Below, in pieces: positions 12,023 through 22,681 of a stretch of DNA of 64,000 nt. Source of the stretch: Axinella damicornis (taxonomy: Eukaryota > Porifera > Demospongiae > Axinellida > Axinellidae); the NCBI GenBank assembly GCA_963931865.1, contig OZ007508.1, positions 1,645,961-1,709,960 on the forward strand, in the 5' to 3' direction. Below the pieces are notes generated by a model. The model was not told where the DNA came from. It did not search any database and saw only the letters and a list, made by a program, of their open reading frames with translations. The position numbers were made by a program, and so were the translations under genes. Every line of letters begins with the position of its first letter. The first letter of the stretch is position 1.

Positions 12023-12551
12023 TTTCCTACTGAGACCAACCTGTTTCTACTCCAACTGTCTTCTGCCTTTGTTAATTCTACTAGTGGCTGTGACCTTGTG
12101 GTAAGAGAAGGTTGGAGCTATATAGCTGTTTCGGTGGCAGAGCAAGACAAGAGCCCTGAAGATTATCCCACTAATGACATCATGCTCAATGTCATCTAAC
12201 CTCGTAATGGCTAGCACATGTTAACGTGGGGACAAGAAATGGTAGCCTCGTTCCGAGGCCTGTGAGACCTGGAATGAGAATCAGGTTGGTGGTGCAGTGC
12301 TAAACAGCTGCATGGAGTACATGTGCATACTTGGCGACATGTTTGTTTTCAGTGAGCTAACTTTCCAGCTGCAAACTCACTTATCTCTTCACGGCCCATT
12401 AATTGTCAGTCCTCCCCCAGAGCGTTCATCCAACAACACTGTCTGACTTGCATGTCAGTTACCATAGCAACACCAGTGTAATAGGTACAGTATGAAAAAC
12501 ATCCTTCATGGTGTACAAGGGATTAAATGAAAGTTAATGACGCCGACACAG

Positions 12552-12760
12552 AAAATTCAACGGATTCAATCCAAGACCTTCTGAATACTAGTCAGATGCG
12601 CTTACCACTAAGCCACTGGGCCCACAGCAGAGGAGCAGCACACACACAAGCTGCATACCGCAGAATTGTGTGGAGGCTCAGTCGAATTCCGACTGAAGAA
12701 GCATCCGATCAGTAATCAGAAGGTCCTGGGTTTGGGTCCCAGCTACTTTTGTGTGGATTC
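12552..12760. repeat. tRNA-derived SINE heads in inverted orientation
   Basis: On the minus strand, 12625-12552 contains TGGCTTAGTGGTAAGCGC (A-box-like) and GGTCTTGGATTGAATCC (B-box-like) at tRNA spacing. A second head on the plus strand near 12704-12745 has GGTCCTGGGTTTGGGTCCC. Neither folds as a functional tRNA by eye. SINE remnants are the simplest reading. Confidence 0.5.
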
Positions 12761-12959
12761 GCAACTATCACTAACCAAGCATACCGGCTTATTCCGTAAA
12801 TATCAACCAGCGTAAATTTACAAGGAGGCACAGTTGAGTTGCCAAGTATACATGTGAAGTGTAGTAATCTATAGTAATCTCTAATAGTTCAGCTTTAATA
12901 TCTAAACCATTGCCTGGTAGCAAGTCAGCACACACATGCAAATACATGCACACGCTCAT

Positions 12960-12971
12960 GCACACACTCAT

Positions 12972-13051
<80 letters not shown>

Positions 13052-13064
13052 ACACACACACACA

Positions 13065-13115
<51 letters not shown>

Positions 13116-13138
13116 ACACACACACACACATATAATAC
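12960..13138. repeat. (CA)n microsatellite with CGTA interruptions
   Basis: Long CA tract with periodic CGTACA interruptions and no coding content. The reading frames across it are artefacts. Confidence 0.95.
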
Positions 13139-13599
13139 ACACTCACAAACACACACAAATTGTGATTCAAATAAGCTACGAGAAGGATATGCTATCCCTC
13201 TCACCACTTGGCACTTAGCTGTGTAGGCAGCCATACCAAGTTACATTGCCATGGCAACGTCATGAGAACATAACATGTACATGTATAGGCAGTGACTGGC
13301 ATAACTGTAGATGGAACACTTTACAAGATGTTGATAGGATATTAATAGCAGCTACTTGATACCCATTGCACCAGTAAATCAATATTTCTAAATACCCTAG
13401 TGTGCAATTTCCCCAACAGCTGTCGTCAAATTGTAAACACATGAATTTCAAGTCGAAAGAATCTCAACATGCTACGGTATTAGAAGTACGTTTGACATTC
13501 TTTCAAAAGAAAGCTACATGTTAGCTTGTCATCGGATTCCGAGTTGCCCAATCATAATAAACACTAACAGTAGCTTGTCTCCAATCGCTACAGTAAAGG

Positions 13600-13676
13600 T
13601 AGCCTCGTTCCCAGGCGCTCGGCACGGGGAGAAGAGTTAGTCTTCTCCCCGTACCGAGCGCCTGGGAACGAGGCTA
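13600..13676. mobile_element. Foldback element
   Basis: A 77-bp near-perfect palindrome with the family termini TAGCCTCGTTCCCAGGCGCT and AGCGCCTGGGAACGAGGCTA. The inner arms are GGCACGGGGAGAAGA and TCTTCTCCCCGTACC. Confidence 0.9.
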
Positions 13677-14815
13677 GTGAAATGCAGTTTTCAAACGTAA
13701 CATTAAGCTTAAACTTATAATATTGCATGTAGTGAGTATGTTGTAGGGAGGGGTTAATCTATCTTAGCCTTGTGTATGTGATGGAGATGGATTATGTGAC
13801 AGGTTTGACTTGAGAGGGTTAATACCCAATCGCAAAATCACAATGAAGAAATGGACAGTCTCACTGAGTGTATAGTTACAGCTGCTTTAAGTTTCAAGAT
13901 GAAGAAAACGCGGACAACAAGCACAGTTTACAAGCATACCTGTGAAACTGTTTTAACAACAGAAGTCCCTTTTGAAGTACTAGGATCATTGGATGAACAA
14001 GACCAGTGAACCTATAGCAACACAAACACTAGTCTCACACTATTAGCAGTTGTCTGTGCCGCCTCGTCAATATCATGGGCACATTACTAGAGATTGCCTT
14101 TACTGGAAAATAACTAGAAACCATCCAGAGATTACTGAGAGATTACTGGAGACTACTAGATATCCAATCAGATATTTACTACACCATATCCTATAGTTAA
14201 TCGCTTAGATCAAACTGTGGGGCATCCCATTCTGTTTTGGGCTACTTTTTACAGAAATAGAAAACGGACAGTATTGATATTAGAGGGTAGGAATGTGAGA
14301 GTATCATGTTTGGCAGTTTACGTTCATATTTTAGTAAAACCCACGTTAACGTTAAAGGGTTAATATTGACCCTTTAGTCACCAAATCTATTGTGGAGCAG
14401 TACCTGTAGCTGTAGAGAAAGAGGGGTGGGGGCATGGGTAGGAGGTTACGGTAGAACTCCTCTATAATTCTGGATGTGGCATTATATGAATAACTGAATA
14501 CTGAGTAGCTAACCCCTGATTGGTGCAACCTGATTAGATACAATCCGTGTCAAATGAACCGAGCCATGTTTGACACAGATAGCAACGCCCAGTGGTAACT
14601 ATGACGCCAACCAATCAGCAACACCCATTCCAGTCCCACAAGAAGCCAAACTGAAACCAATGGATACGAGTGAATGAGGATCTGCAAGAGAGCGCTTCAG
14701 AGTTTCATTATCCCCAGCCAGGCTCCTCGGAATGGTCACCTTCTCTACTCTAGGCCTGTCGACTGAAGAAGCTAGAGCTGGACGACAGTGAGTCATATAA
14801 TTACTGCACTCCTTA
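13677..14815. other. Intergenic, no gene seen
   Basis: No convincing ORF, splice-linked exon or RNA gene was found on either strand. Low-complexity sequence is minor. Confidence 0.6.
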
Positions 14816-14930
14816 GGTCGGGCAGTACAGGAGAAAATATTCAAATCTCAGCTTCAGTATTGGTCCTCCCTACTTTCGGACCAATACTGCAAGCCTTGAA
14901 CTGACTATTCTCCTGTACTGGCCTCCCACT
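14815..14930. repeat. Inverted repeat (GCAGTACAGGAGAA arms)
   Basis: GCAGTACAGGAGAA near 14821 is matched by TTCTCCTGTACTG near 14908. Inside, GTATTGGTCC and GGACCAATAC form a second stem. This is probably another foldback element, of a different family from the CCTGGGAACGAGGCTA type. Confidence 0.7.
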
Positions 14931-15627
14931 TGTGCAATAACACACTGACTACATTCCGCTACATTCTAAAGAACCTGTGAGTGTGTATATAGGAACACAA
15001 ATCCAGACCATGTAAGGATGACAGATAAAGGCCCACACATGATAGGGTTAGTAACCAATAGCAACCAACCACCATCACGGAACGGGGGTAGCAGCATGAG
15101 AGTACAGTGTGCTGAAGTCGCCTGGGCTCATGGAAGCTTCTAGGGTGGTGTGGGGGCATGTCCCCCTCCCCCCAAGGATTTTAGGATTTTTTAGCCTTTC
15201 AAGTTGCTTCCGGGACTGCTACTAAGAAAAATGCAACAGCCTGCAATGAGTACTGATCTCGCCCTTCAACACCGACCTCATTTGGATTGTGTAGCAATCA
15301 CATGACCCAAGAGCTTATGCGTGACAACCATGCATGTCATTTTCCCTTGCCTGGGCACAATGCCTGTACATGCCCAGGTGTGGCTACGCCACTGCCTGAG
15401 AGTGTGGCTATACCAGGTGAGGATGCAGCTTGAGGACAGAGTACTCCTAGTGGATATCCTGTACATGTACACTGTACACTGACAATTATAATCATGTACC
15501 AAGTTTTGTTATTATGTGTACCCTGTATGTAGCACCTTTAGTCAGTTTACACATAACACTCTATGCACACAAACTACAAGATGCAAACATTACACGTACC
15601 TACCTTATATGCATAGCCTACTACTGT

Positions 15628-15836
15628 AACCTCGTTCCCAGGCCATTCCCACCGCCATTATTTGACTGGAAGCAAAATACTGGCGGTGGGAATGGCCTGG
15701 GAACAAGGCTATCCTACTGGGTATCCTGTCCGATCAATTACTGGCGGTGGGAATGGCCTGGGAACAAGGCTGCTATCCTACTGGGTATCCTGTCCGATCA
15801 ATTACTGGCGGTGGGAATGGCTTGGGAACAAGGCTA
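15628..15836. repeat. Foldback element followed by two tandem half-copies
   Basis: The first copy, about 15628-15711, is palindromic (CCTCGTTCCCAGGCCATTCC with its complement). Two further direct copies of the right half, about 63 bp each with GGCGGTGGGAATGG, follow to 15836, showing unequal duplication of one arm. Confidence 0.85.
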
Positions 15837-16299
15837 TCCTACTGGGTATCCAGTCCCAGATTTTATCTGGCGTGTTTCAGAGGAAAAAAAACCTCCACAG
15901 CTGCGAGACTAGTTTCAGTCCCAGTTTCGGTCCCAGACCCAACAACCCCCAGCCCAGATCACTTTTAGTATTGCGTGCGGGGAATAGCACTATACTACAA
16001 GGAGGGTATACAAGGAGCCATAAATGGATGCGAAACAAAAAGCCTATCAGAAGGGACAGGAGTACTACGCAGAACAATTAACAAAATGTAGTCCATTGAC
16101 ACCTTAATGATAGGCAGCAATGAGTGGCCAACTTACCCACTAGAGCGTGTAACCACAGCAGCAGGAGGAAGGCCTGGGCAAATGAAGAAGACAAAGCAAT
16201 TATTAATGGCCAGTGTTTCAAAGCCAACAGGAAACCACACAATAGTAGGACCATACATAAAGTTCAGTACCTTAACTTCCCGCCTAGGGGCTGAATGTA

Positions 16300-16515
16300 G
16301 CTTTTTGATTGGTTGAATGCAGCCGACCGATCAAATATATAGCCAACCGATTATAGCTGACTGATTAGTCAAATGTAGCCGACTGATTGGTCAAAAAATA
16401 GTCAACCGATTGATCGAATCACTCGAATGCAGCCGACTGATTGGTCAAACATATAGTCAACCAATTGGTCGAATGTAGCCGACTGATTGGTCGAATGTAG
16501 CCGACTGATTGGTTA
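16300..16515. repeat. Degenerate tandem repeat rich in GACTGATTGGTC (inverted CCAAT) motifs
   Basis: About nine variants of GCCGACTGATTGGTC AAATGTA occur in succession at roughly 20-40 bp spacing. Each carries ATTGG, the reverse of the CCAAT box. No adjacent transcription start is evident, so a regulatory role is only a suggestion. Confidence 0.7.
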
Positions 16516-17595
16516 ATCACACAGTAACCCTATTGCTGTGCATTACTACACTGTGGCATATGCAGAACCAAAGCAGCCATACACTTGAACCAAGGAGTGT
16601 GTCTACAATTATGCATACATTATGGCTTCCACAGCTGTCTAAGTATACCTTACCGCACTACAGCTGCCTACAATATGGTTTCCACCACTGTCTAAGTATA
16701 CCTTAGGGTGCCTACAATATGGCTTCCACAGCGGCAGCTAGCATAGTGGGTACTGCTAAACCAGGTAAAGCCAGATGATACAACTACAGCTTGATCCTAG
16801 ATCAACAGCAGAAACCCGAGAGCTATTGGCTGAGAGGATGGAACAAATGCCCTATACCAGCCACATTAAAATAGGATGCCTGTGGGTATCTTCTTCCCAG
16901 TTGTTCCATCTGGCCACTCCTCCAGGCTCTGATCGTTTACAAGATAGCCAACTTTCCAATCGCTCACAGGATAGCTATCCTGGATGTGGGAATGGACTGT
17001 GAACGAGGATACCTTGAGGGCACTAGTAGCCATCTCCACGGTGTCATTAGCACCGCTATCCAGCACGCTGATCTTAACCATATGATGTTGCTACCAGCAA
17101 GGAGAGACCAACCAATCAATTACAGTACGGTTTGTTGCTATAAACTAAATCAGCTACTACGAGTAGTGTTTACGCAGTGGCTATGAAGCGTATCGTATAC
17201 ACGCAAATATTATAGAGTGCTGCTCTGTGCATGTAGTGGACGTCTAACAGAACTCATGCATCAACCTTTGACTACTGTACTCTGCATGTCCACATACATC
17301 TGATATCACTTAGCACAACAGACATCGATGTTTAGCTGGAGAAGCTAAGTCAGCCATACAACTCTGGCCTAGACCATGCGTGCAGTTGCACAAAACAGGC
17401 ATCCATTTGCACAACTTCCGATCATGATGCACAATCTGTCTGCCATTGATCTGAAAAATTATAGCACTAATAGTTTCACTACAGACTAGTGCTATAATCT
17501 ACCCCCTCGCAGCTCCTCAAACTAGAGAAGCTATTTGCTAATTATAAATGCAGAAAGGTCATGTTTGTTGTGACTAGGTAGTGCATGGCTCTTAC

Positions 17596-17981
17596 ATGTG
17601 CAGTTCCTCTACAACCACAGCTCTTGTGAGGGCTTGATCCAGCCATGTCAGAGGCAAGGCGTCCTCCTCAGTGACACGATCAGTCTCTGCTATGCTCACC
17701 AGTTCGCTTATCTGCTTGCTGACGAGCTGGCTGTGGCCGTAGCTGTGCCTACAGGCTGGAGGTACTCTCCTAACGGCTTTTATCCTGCAAGTTTTGTCTT
17801 GATGACAGGTCGATCAGCTTGACAACAGAGCTAAATTCACGCTAAGCCTGATCCATCTCGGTCAATCTGCAGGTTGGTTAGCGTGGGTCTTCCCAGTCGA
17901 ATCGCAACCGTCACGCTTTACTTCCGGTGTGTTGGAATTTGCTTCCTGGTACTTACTTGGGCGGGGTCGCAGCTTCCGCAT
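17596..17981 (-). CDS. Candidate first exons of an unrecognised gene
   Basis: Two minus-strand segments splice together in phase. The first exon is 17981-17957: an ATG in the context AAGTATGCGG, eight codons, donor GTAAGT, phase 1. The second is 17755-17596: acceptor CCTCCAG, phase 1 to 2, donor GTAAGAG. The joined frame encodes about 61 residues including HSYGHSQLVSKQISELVS and then an acidic helix-like stretch. The downstream exons were not resolved: a segment with a strong acceptor near 17440 is possible but ends soon. I recognise no domain. Support comes only from splice signals, phase and plausible composition. Confidence 0.35.
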
Positions 17982-18429
17982 ACTTTCTCAATCGGCTGTG
18001 TAATTAACGTAAACTAGATACGCTAAATACCACTTCAAAGGACTATCTTACGGTACCAACCGCGCGGGGTGCTTCAAACCAATTGTACGAAGCAGCTGTC
18101 AATGTGCAAACGGTACGTTTGATATACCTTGTATTTATCTTTGGTACAAATTTGTTTATAAGCTTATAAGCATCTGAAAGCACCATCAATAGATAGAGAA
18201 TTGCTGGAACATCACATTGATGCAAAAAAATTCACTGTCCCAAGAACTAGTGGGGTGGAATGATGCTAGCTAACTAGTAACAGATTATTGCTGTTAGTTT
18301 TGTTCATGCATTGCATGCATTCGCTGTGTTAAAATACATTATCACAAGAAATGACACTACGACAAATGCTTTCAGATGACAGGAATGGCTGTAAGTCCAC
18401 TGGCACCACCATAGGCATCCTCTGTGAAG

Positions 18430-20467
18430 ATGGCTGAGAAACAGTGCATCCTGTGCGAGAAGACAGACAGGTACATGTCACGATATGGTAATGGGGATGG
18501 AGTTGAAAAGGCCTTCATAGTGAAGCATCTAGGTGAAGCACCCTCAGATGAAAGCCCTCTATGCAAGAAACATCTAATTGAGGCCAAACGACACCATAGT
18601 TCCCCCAACTTCATTCCGGAAGTGGAAATGTAAAACACCACCAAAGCCACTAAACATATGTGCACATCCAAAGTGTACATCACAATGTGATAAACTGATT
18701 ACACCTGCATTTGCACCTATTGACAAACTCAAGGCTGCAATCGGTGTTAAGTCAACCTCCTCAGAAATCAGCTTGTGCCAAAAGTGTTACAATGAGCAAT
18801 ACCAGTTGTTTCACCCTCCAAGAATTTGTTGCTCATGTGGGGCTACTCCTAAGGCTGGTACAAGCTTCTTCCGTCACAGCCCTGATGCAGAAACAGTGTC
18901 TCAGCACCTGAGAGACATGACAGGTTGTGATGTGTCCATGCATCCGAATGATTACTTGTGTAGCAATTGCTATAAAGTACATTTGAGTATACTTAAGTCA
19001 CTGGAATCAAAACAACAGGAGCCAGACTGCATGCTACAAAGTCTAACCGAGATCTGGATAGCAAAAGTTAGTGATGAGGACACCGATGCACTCACCAGAG
19101 CTGTACTGAAAGCTGCCCTATTTGTAGCAAATCAGTTTCTCCAGCAGAAGGCAGTCCTACTCCCTTGGGTGAGCCATATTTTCCTTCAAGCATATGGGGT
19201 CGATCACACTGGTAGCATCATGTCACCTGAGCTGAACCTGGAGGTGGGGGAGAGCACTGTTAAATTCTCTTCGAGGTGGCTTCTAAACCAGCTTATTATC
19301 TACCTCAATCCCTACATGTCATATCAGTGTGTTCATAGGAAGTTTGGCACCATACTCTATCGCAAGGGGGTAGACATTTTGACTAGCCTATCATGGGCGT
19401 TGGGATCTACTCCGGCACACAGTCCTCAGCCCGATGAGGACGTTTGGATTGAAGGTGGCCAAAAGGATGAGACACACAAACAGAGAGTGCTCAATGAAGC
19501 AGGACACATTCTCAATGACCTCATTCATGACGAGATAAAAAGGTCTATAAATGCTGAGGAAACAGAAGATCCTTCTACTTTGAACATCCCAAAATACCTA
19601 GAAGGTGTAAGTCCCCTTTTGATGGAATTCATCATTACAGCAACGACTACAGTACGTGAACGGCAAAGATCTAGTGACATAAGCAAGCATGTGAAAATGT
19701 TGAGACAATATTTCATCTTGTGCTTGTTGCTCTACTGTACAAACCCTAAGCAGCCTACTCACTTGCACAATCTTCTCGCTGATGTGGTAGAGGTTTGCGG
19801 AGGATCACGGCAACTACTTCGAGTTCTCAACAGGCTAGGTTGTGTATCCTCCCCTGACACTCATGATCGATTTGTGACACAACATGCAGAAGCTACACGT
19901 CAGACAAGCATTTGGAATGAGCTTCCCAAAGATGTGTTTACCGTTGCCTCAGCTGACAATTTTGACAAGTTGCAAAGCTATGCAGCAGTCTACTGCGGCA
20001 ATCAGCAACGTAGCTACCATGGTACTACACTACAGCTTGTACAACCTAGGGCGAGCTTGAAATGGCTTGACCAAGGTAATTCAGAGCAAAATCATTCTGC
20101 CCCTACAACTGTACAGAAACCGGGAAATCTGCAGGGAGAACTCCCTATAACAAACCTCAATGCTCCTCCTATGGGTATCCTGCCATCCACGGCAACTACC
20201 CCTCATGCTGGTGGAGCCGCTCTGGCCACATGTGAGCCACGAGCCCGGGAGGGAGACCCTGCTCCCTTAACCCTCTATGCTCCTACGGGTATCCTGCCGT
20301 CCACGGCAACTACCCCCCATCCTGATCCCTTAACCCTCTATGCAACTACCCCTCATGCTGGTGGAGCCGCTCTGGCCACATGTTTGCGTATTGCTCAACC
20401 AACTACACACTCATGCTTGATGTGTAAAACAGTCCCCCCCCCCCCCCTTGCTAGATACGTGTGGTAA
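18430..20467 (+). pseudogene. Cysteine-rich ORF with one internal frameshift, probably mobile-element-associated
   Basis: The frame opens at ATG 18430 and encodes a zinc-binding-like start (CILCEKT, later SPLCKKH). It stops at 18631 within the sequence GGAAGTGGAAATGTAA. Coding potential continues at once in another frame (KWKCKTPPKPL, about 18613) to a stop at 20465, roughly 620 codons. Several CxxC and CxxxC pairs follow (CAHPKCTS, CQKCYNEQ, CCSCGA, CSNCYK). Near the C terminus is DNFDKLQSYAAVYCG, a motif I associate from memory with multicopy hypothetical proteins of cnidarians and sponges. The last 80 codons are an imperfect internal duplication (GILPSTATTPH twice, GGAALATC twice) ending after a poly-C run. 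A one-base difference would explain the frame break. Whether it is real decay or an assembly error cannot be told here. Confidence 0.6.
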
Positions 20468-20610
20468 GTTACCTGGTACCTTGTTTGTTCTGAGCCCCAG
20501 TGCACCCACGTTCACCTTTCTACCCTTGACATAATGCACGAGGAAAATATACCAGGCCCTCCGCGTTCTCCGTACAACCGAAAATGGTGCGCGCCTGGCT
20601 ACAGTTTTAA
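20450..20610 (+). repeat. Dispersed repeat, copy 1 (inverse copy at 48.05-48.21 kb)
   Basis: The segment running through GTGTGGTAAGTTACC, TGTTCTGAGCCCCAG, CTTTCTACCCTTGAC and ATACCAGGCCCTCC recurs in reverse complement at about 48050-48210. It overlaps the end of the 18.4-20.5 kb ORF, linking that ORF to a repeat family. Confidence 0.75.
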
Positions 20611-20718
20611 CACAGTCTAACTCGTTGGAGAAAATTTAATGACACCAGAAATTGCCTGACCCAGGCCCTTATGTACAATGAGTAAGAAGTGCAATAATAT
20701 ACCTACTATATGACTCAC

Positions 20719-22346
20719 TTGTCGTCCAGCTCTAGAATGATAGGCATGGCAGTAGTTTAGTTGGGGTAGTGTCGAACTGTCAGGCAGCAGGATAAACTCC
20801 TCTTGCAGGTCTACCTTCAGCCATATCCATAGTGGGATATATACATTGCCGTCTTTGGTAACTGGGACTCCACCCAAGCAGCAATGCCTATTCCGGTCAC
20901 ACAAAAAGATGCGGCAAAATATTTCAGATTCAAGCATTAGAGATTATCCGTTCAGGTTCAGCTAGCCATATAATAAACACATCTAGTGCTACTCACGTGA
21001 CCCTCAACAAATCAGGCACCTCAGAATTGATCACATGAATGAATAGATAATGCACAGTTTTCAAAGATCAAAGGCTGTTTCGGGTCAGCGAGCAGCACTA
21101 AGTACATGTATGTACACACTCAGTTTAGAATACCCTAAAGCATAATATAAACTAGAGGTGCTCAGCAGAGCACGTACCCCGTGCGCAACTTTGACTTGAC
21201 AGCTATAAGCTTAGGCCTACCACCGATTATTCATACAGCATGCACGATGAGCTAGCTAGGCCACGATTATCAGCAGAATGAGATACCGTAAGTTGTGGCA
21301 GTAATGTTAGAAATAGGGTGTGGTCAAGTTGTATAAATTAGAAGCACGACTTTCACGCAGCTTCTCTCGGCCTCTCGAGTAGATCTCTGATCTGTGAGTT
21401 ACGTAGATGCTAGTATTTTCTGAATTCTGACACTTCTATCCTGAAATAAGCCTTCAACAAGGCCTTCACTGCTCAAACCGCTCTACATCTATGGACAGAC
21501 TGACAGGACAGACAAACCAATCACTCTACCCCCTGCTGCGCATGCGCACGGGGTAATTAGTTGTATCCCTGCCCAGCGGGATATAAGACCCATTACATCC
21601 CATGGGAAAGGCTACTGCTTGAGTGGAGTCGGCTCCACTCAAGCACTGGCCTTTCCCGCAGGATATAGCAGGTCTTACATGTATATCCCACTAGGCAGGG
21701 ATAAAACCTACCGTAGCCGCGCGTTATTAGGTGCATGCGCCTAGAACTCCACAGGAAGGAGATATGCGCCTATAAGCGAGATGCGCCTAATAACAAATAT
21801 TTTTATAATGACATTTCTCGAATAGGAAGTGCACTTCAATTGGAATTACAGCTGTTTTCCACTCCTTATGATCGAAAACGGCAGAGTTCCTGAAAGAAGA
21901 CTGCAGCGCTTAACATTGAGTACCTGGGATGAGAGTTGATTGAACCAGCACCTAACAGCGAATATGCACCTATAAGTGAGCTGCGCCTAATAACGCGCGA
22001 CTAAGGTATATTTATAAGTGAAACTAAATGTACTAACCACAGTAGAAGAGTACCATTAGCTGTGTAGGAAGGCCTGTTACTACACATAGAATCGGGAATG
22101 CATGGGTACAATATTACTGCCTTCTACACGTGGTATTAATGTCACAAACAAAACTTTGGTACAAATTTGTTTAGAAGGATTTTCCTACTTCATGATAGGT
22201 TTATTTCACAGTCAATATACAGAGCAACAGTAAAATGGCCTAAAACTTACTGTCCCGAGTACCCGCTGTCCAGGATAGGTCGAGACATCGCTCAGAGCCT
22301 CACACCCAGGTAAGTGGTCAGCCGCCTTTTCGTCCAACAGCTCCAT
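20719..22346 (-). CDS. Possible gene divergent from RPL10A (two tentative exons)
   Basis: On the minus strand an ATG at 22346 opens 32 codons (starts MELLDEKAADHLPGCEALSD) ending at donor ACA|GTAAGT (22251), phase 0. The frame is also open upstream to about 22487 but without an ATG. A second segment, open from 20937 to a donor CAA|GTGAGT at 20719, reads VTKDGNVYIPLWIWLKVD and looks coding. Its acceptor is not resolved, and the phases do not obviously fit the first segment. I recognise no family. The two may belong to different genes or be chance frames. Confidence 0.25.
21563..21706. mobile_element. Palindromic foldback element with a perfect 12-bp central hairpin
   Basis: The outer arms TATCCCTGCCCAGCGGGATA and GGCAGGGAT are inverted, as are TATAAGACC and GGTCTTACA. 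The centre, 21617-21644, is GCTTGAGTGGAG-TCGG-CTCCACTCAAGC, a perfect stem with a 4-nt loop. No ORF. Confidence 0.8.
21711..22007. mobile_element. MITE-like element with GCGCGTTATTAGG ends
   Basis: The left end CCGCGCGTTATTAGG (about 21717) is matched in inverse orientation by CCTAATAACGCGCG at about 21986-21999. Internal copies of TGCGCCTAATAAC and GCGCCTATAAG repeat the motif. It abuts the previous palindrome. No coding capacity, and no target duplication identified. Confidence 0.6.
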
Positions 22347-22681
22347 ATTTACGTGAAAAGACGCGCCAAAGGCGATGACAAAACCATCTCTCGATATTGC
22401 TGTACCCTCTGTATCAGTTCTTTTAGAAAAAGAGCGTCTACTACTTAGGTGGGAGACCTCTGGAACACTGACTCTCAAACCCGCCACGTGGCAGCCAAAT
22501 TAAGATTAAGAGACACGCCCACTTCCGCTGCAAATAAATCTTGTAAAATTTGGACGGTTGCGATTCGACTGTTCCCAGGCGCAATCCGCGCGAAATTGCA
22601 GGGACGACCCCTTGAGTTGCGCATGCGCATAACTCGTTCTTTCACCTCGTGGTGCAATCGGTAAAGAGAACGCGAAGAGAG
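22347..22681. promoter_or_regulatory. RPL10A 5' region, possibly bidirectional
   Basis: This CpG-containing stretch precedes RPL10A. It includes a CACGTG E-box near 22485 and a pyrimidine-led segment GTTCTTTCACC near 22637 that could be a 5'TOP-type start, typical for ribosomal protein mRNAs. The transcription start is not provable here. A tentative minus-strand exon lies immediately upstream. Confidence 0.4.

Noticed and set aside
12552..12625. Functional tRNA gene on the minus strand
   Set aside because: Acceptor and anticodon stems do not pair convincingly; a SINE head is more likely.
18140..22176. Direct repeat CTTTGGTACAAATTTGTTTA at 18139 and 22154 as LTR or target duplication of a 4-kb element
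   Set aside because: Similarity stops after about 20 bp, and the interval contains unrelated elements and tentative exons.
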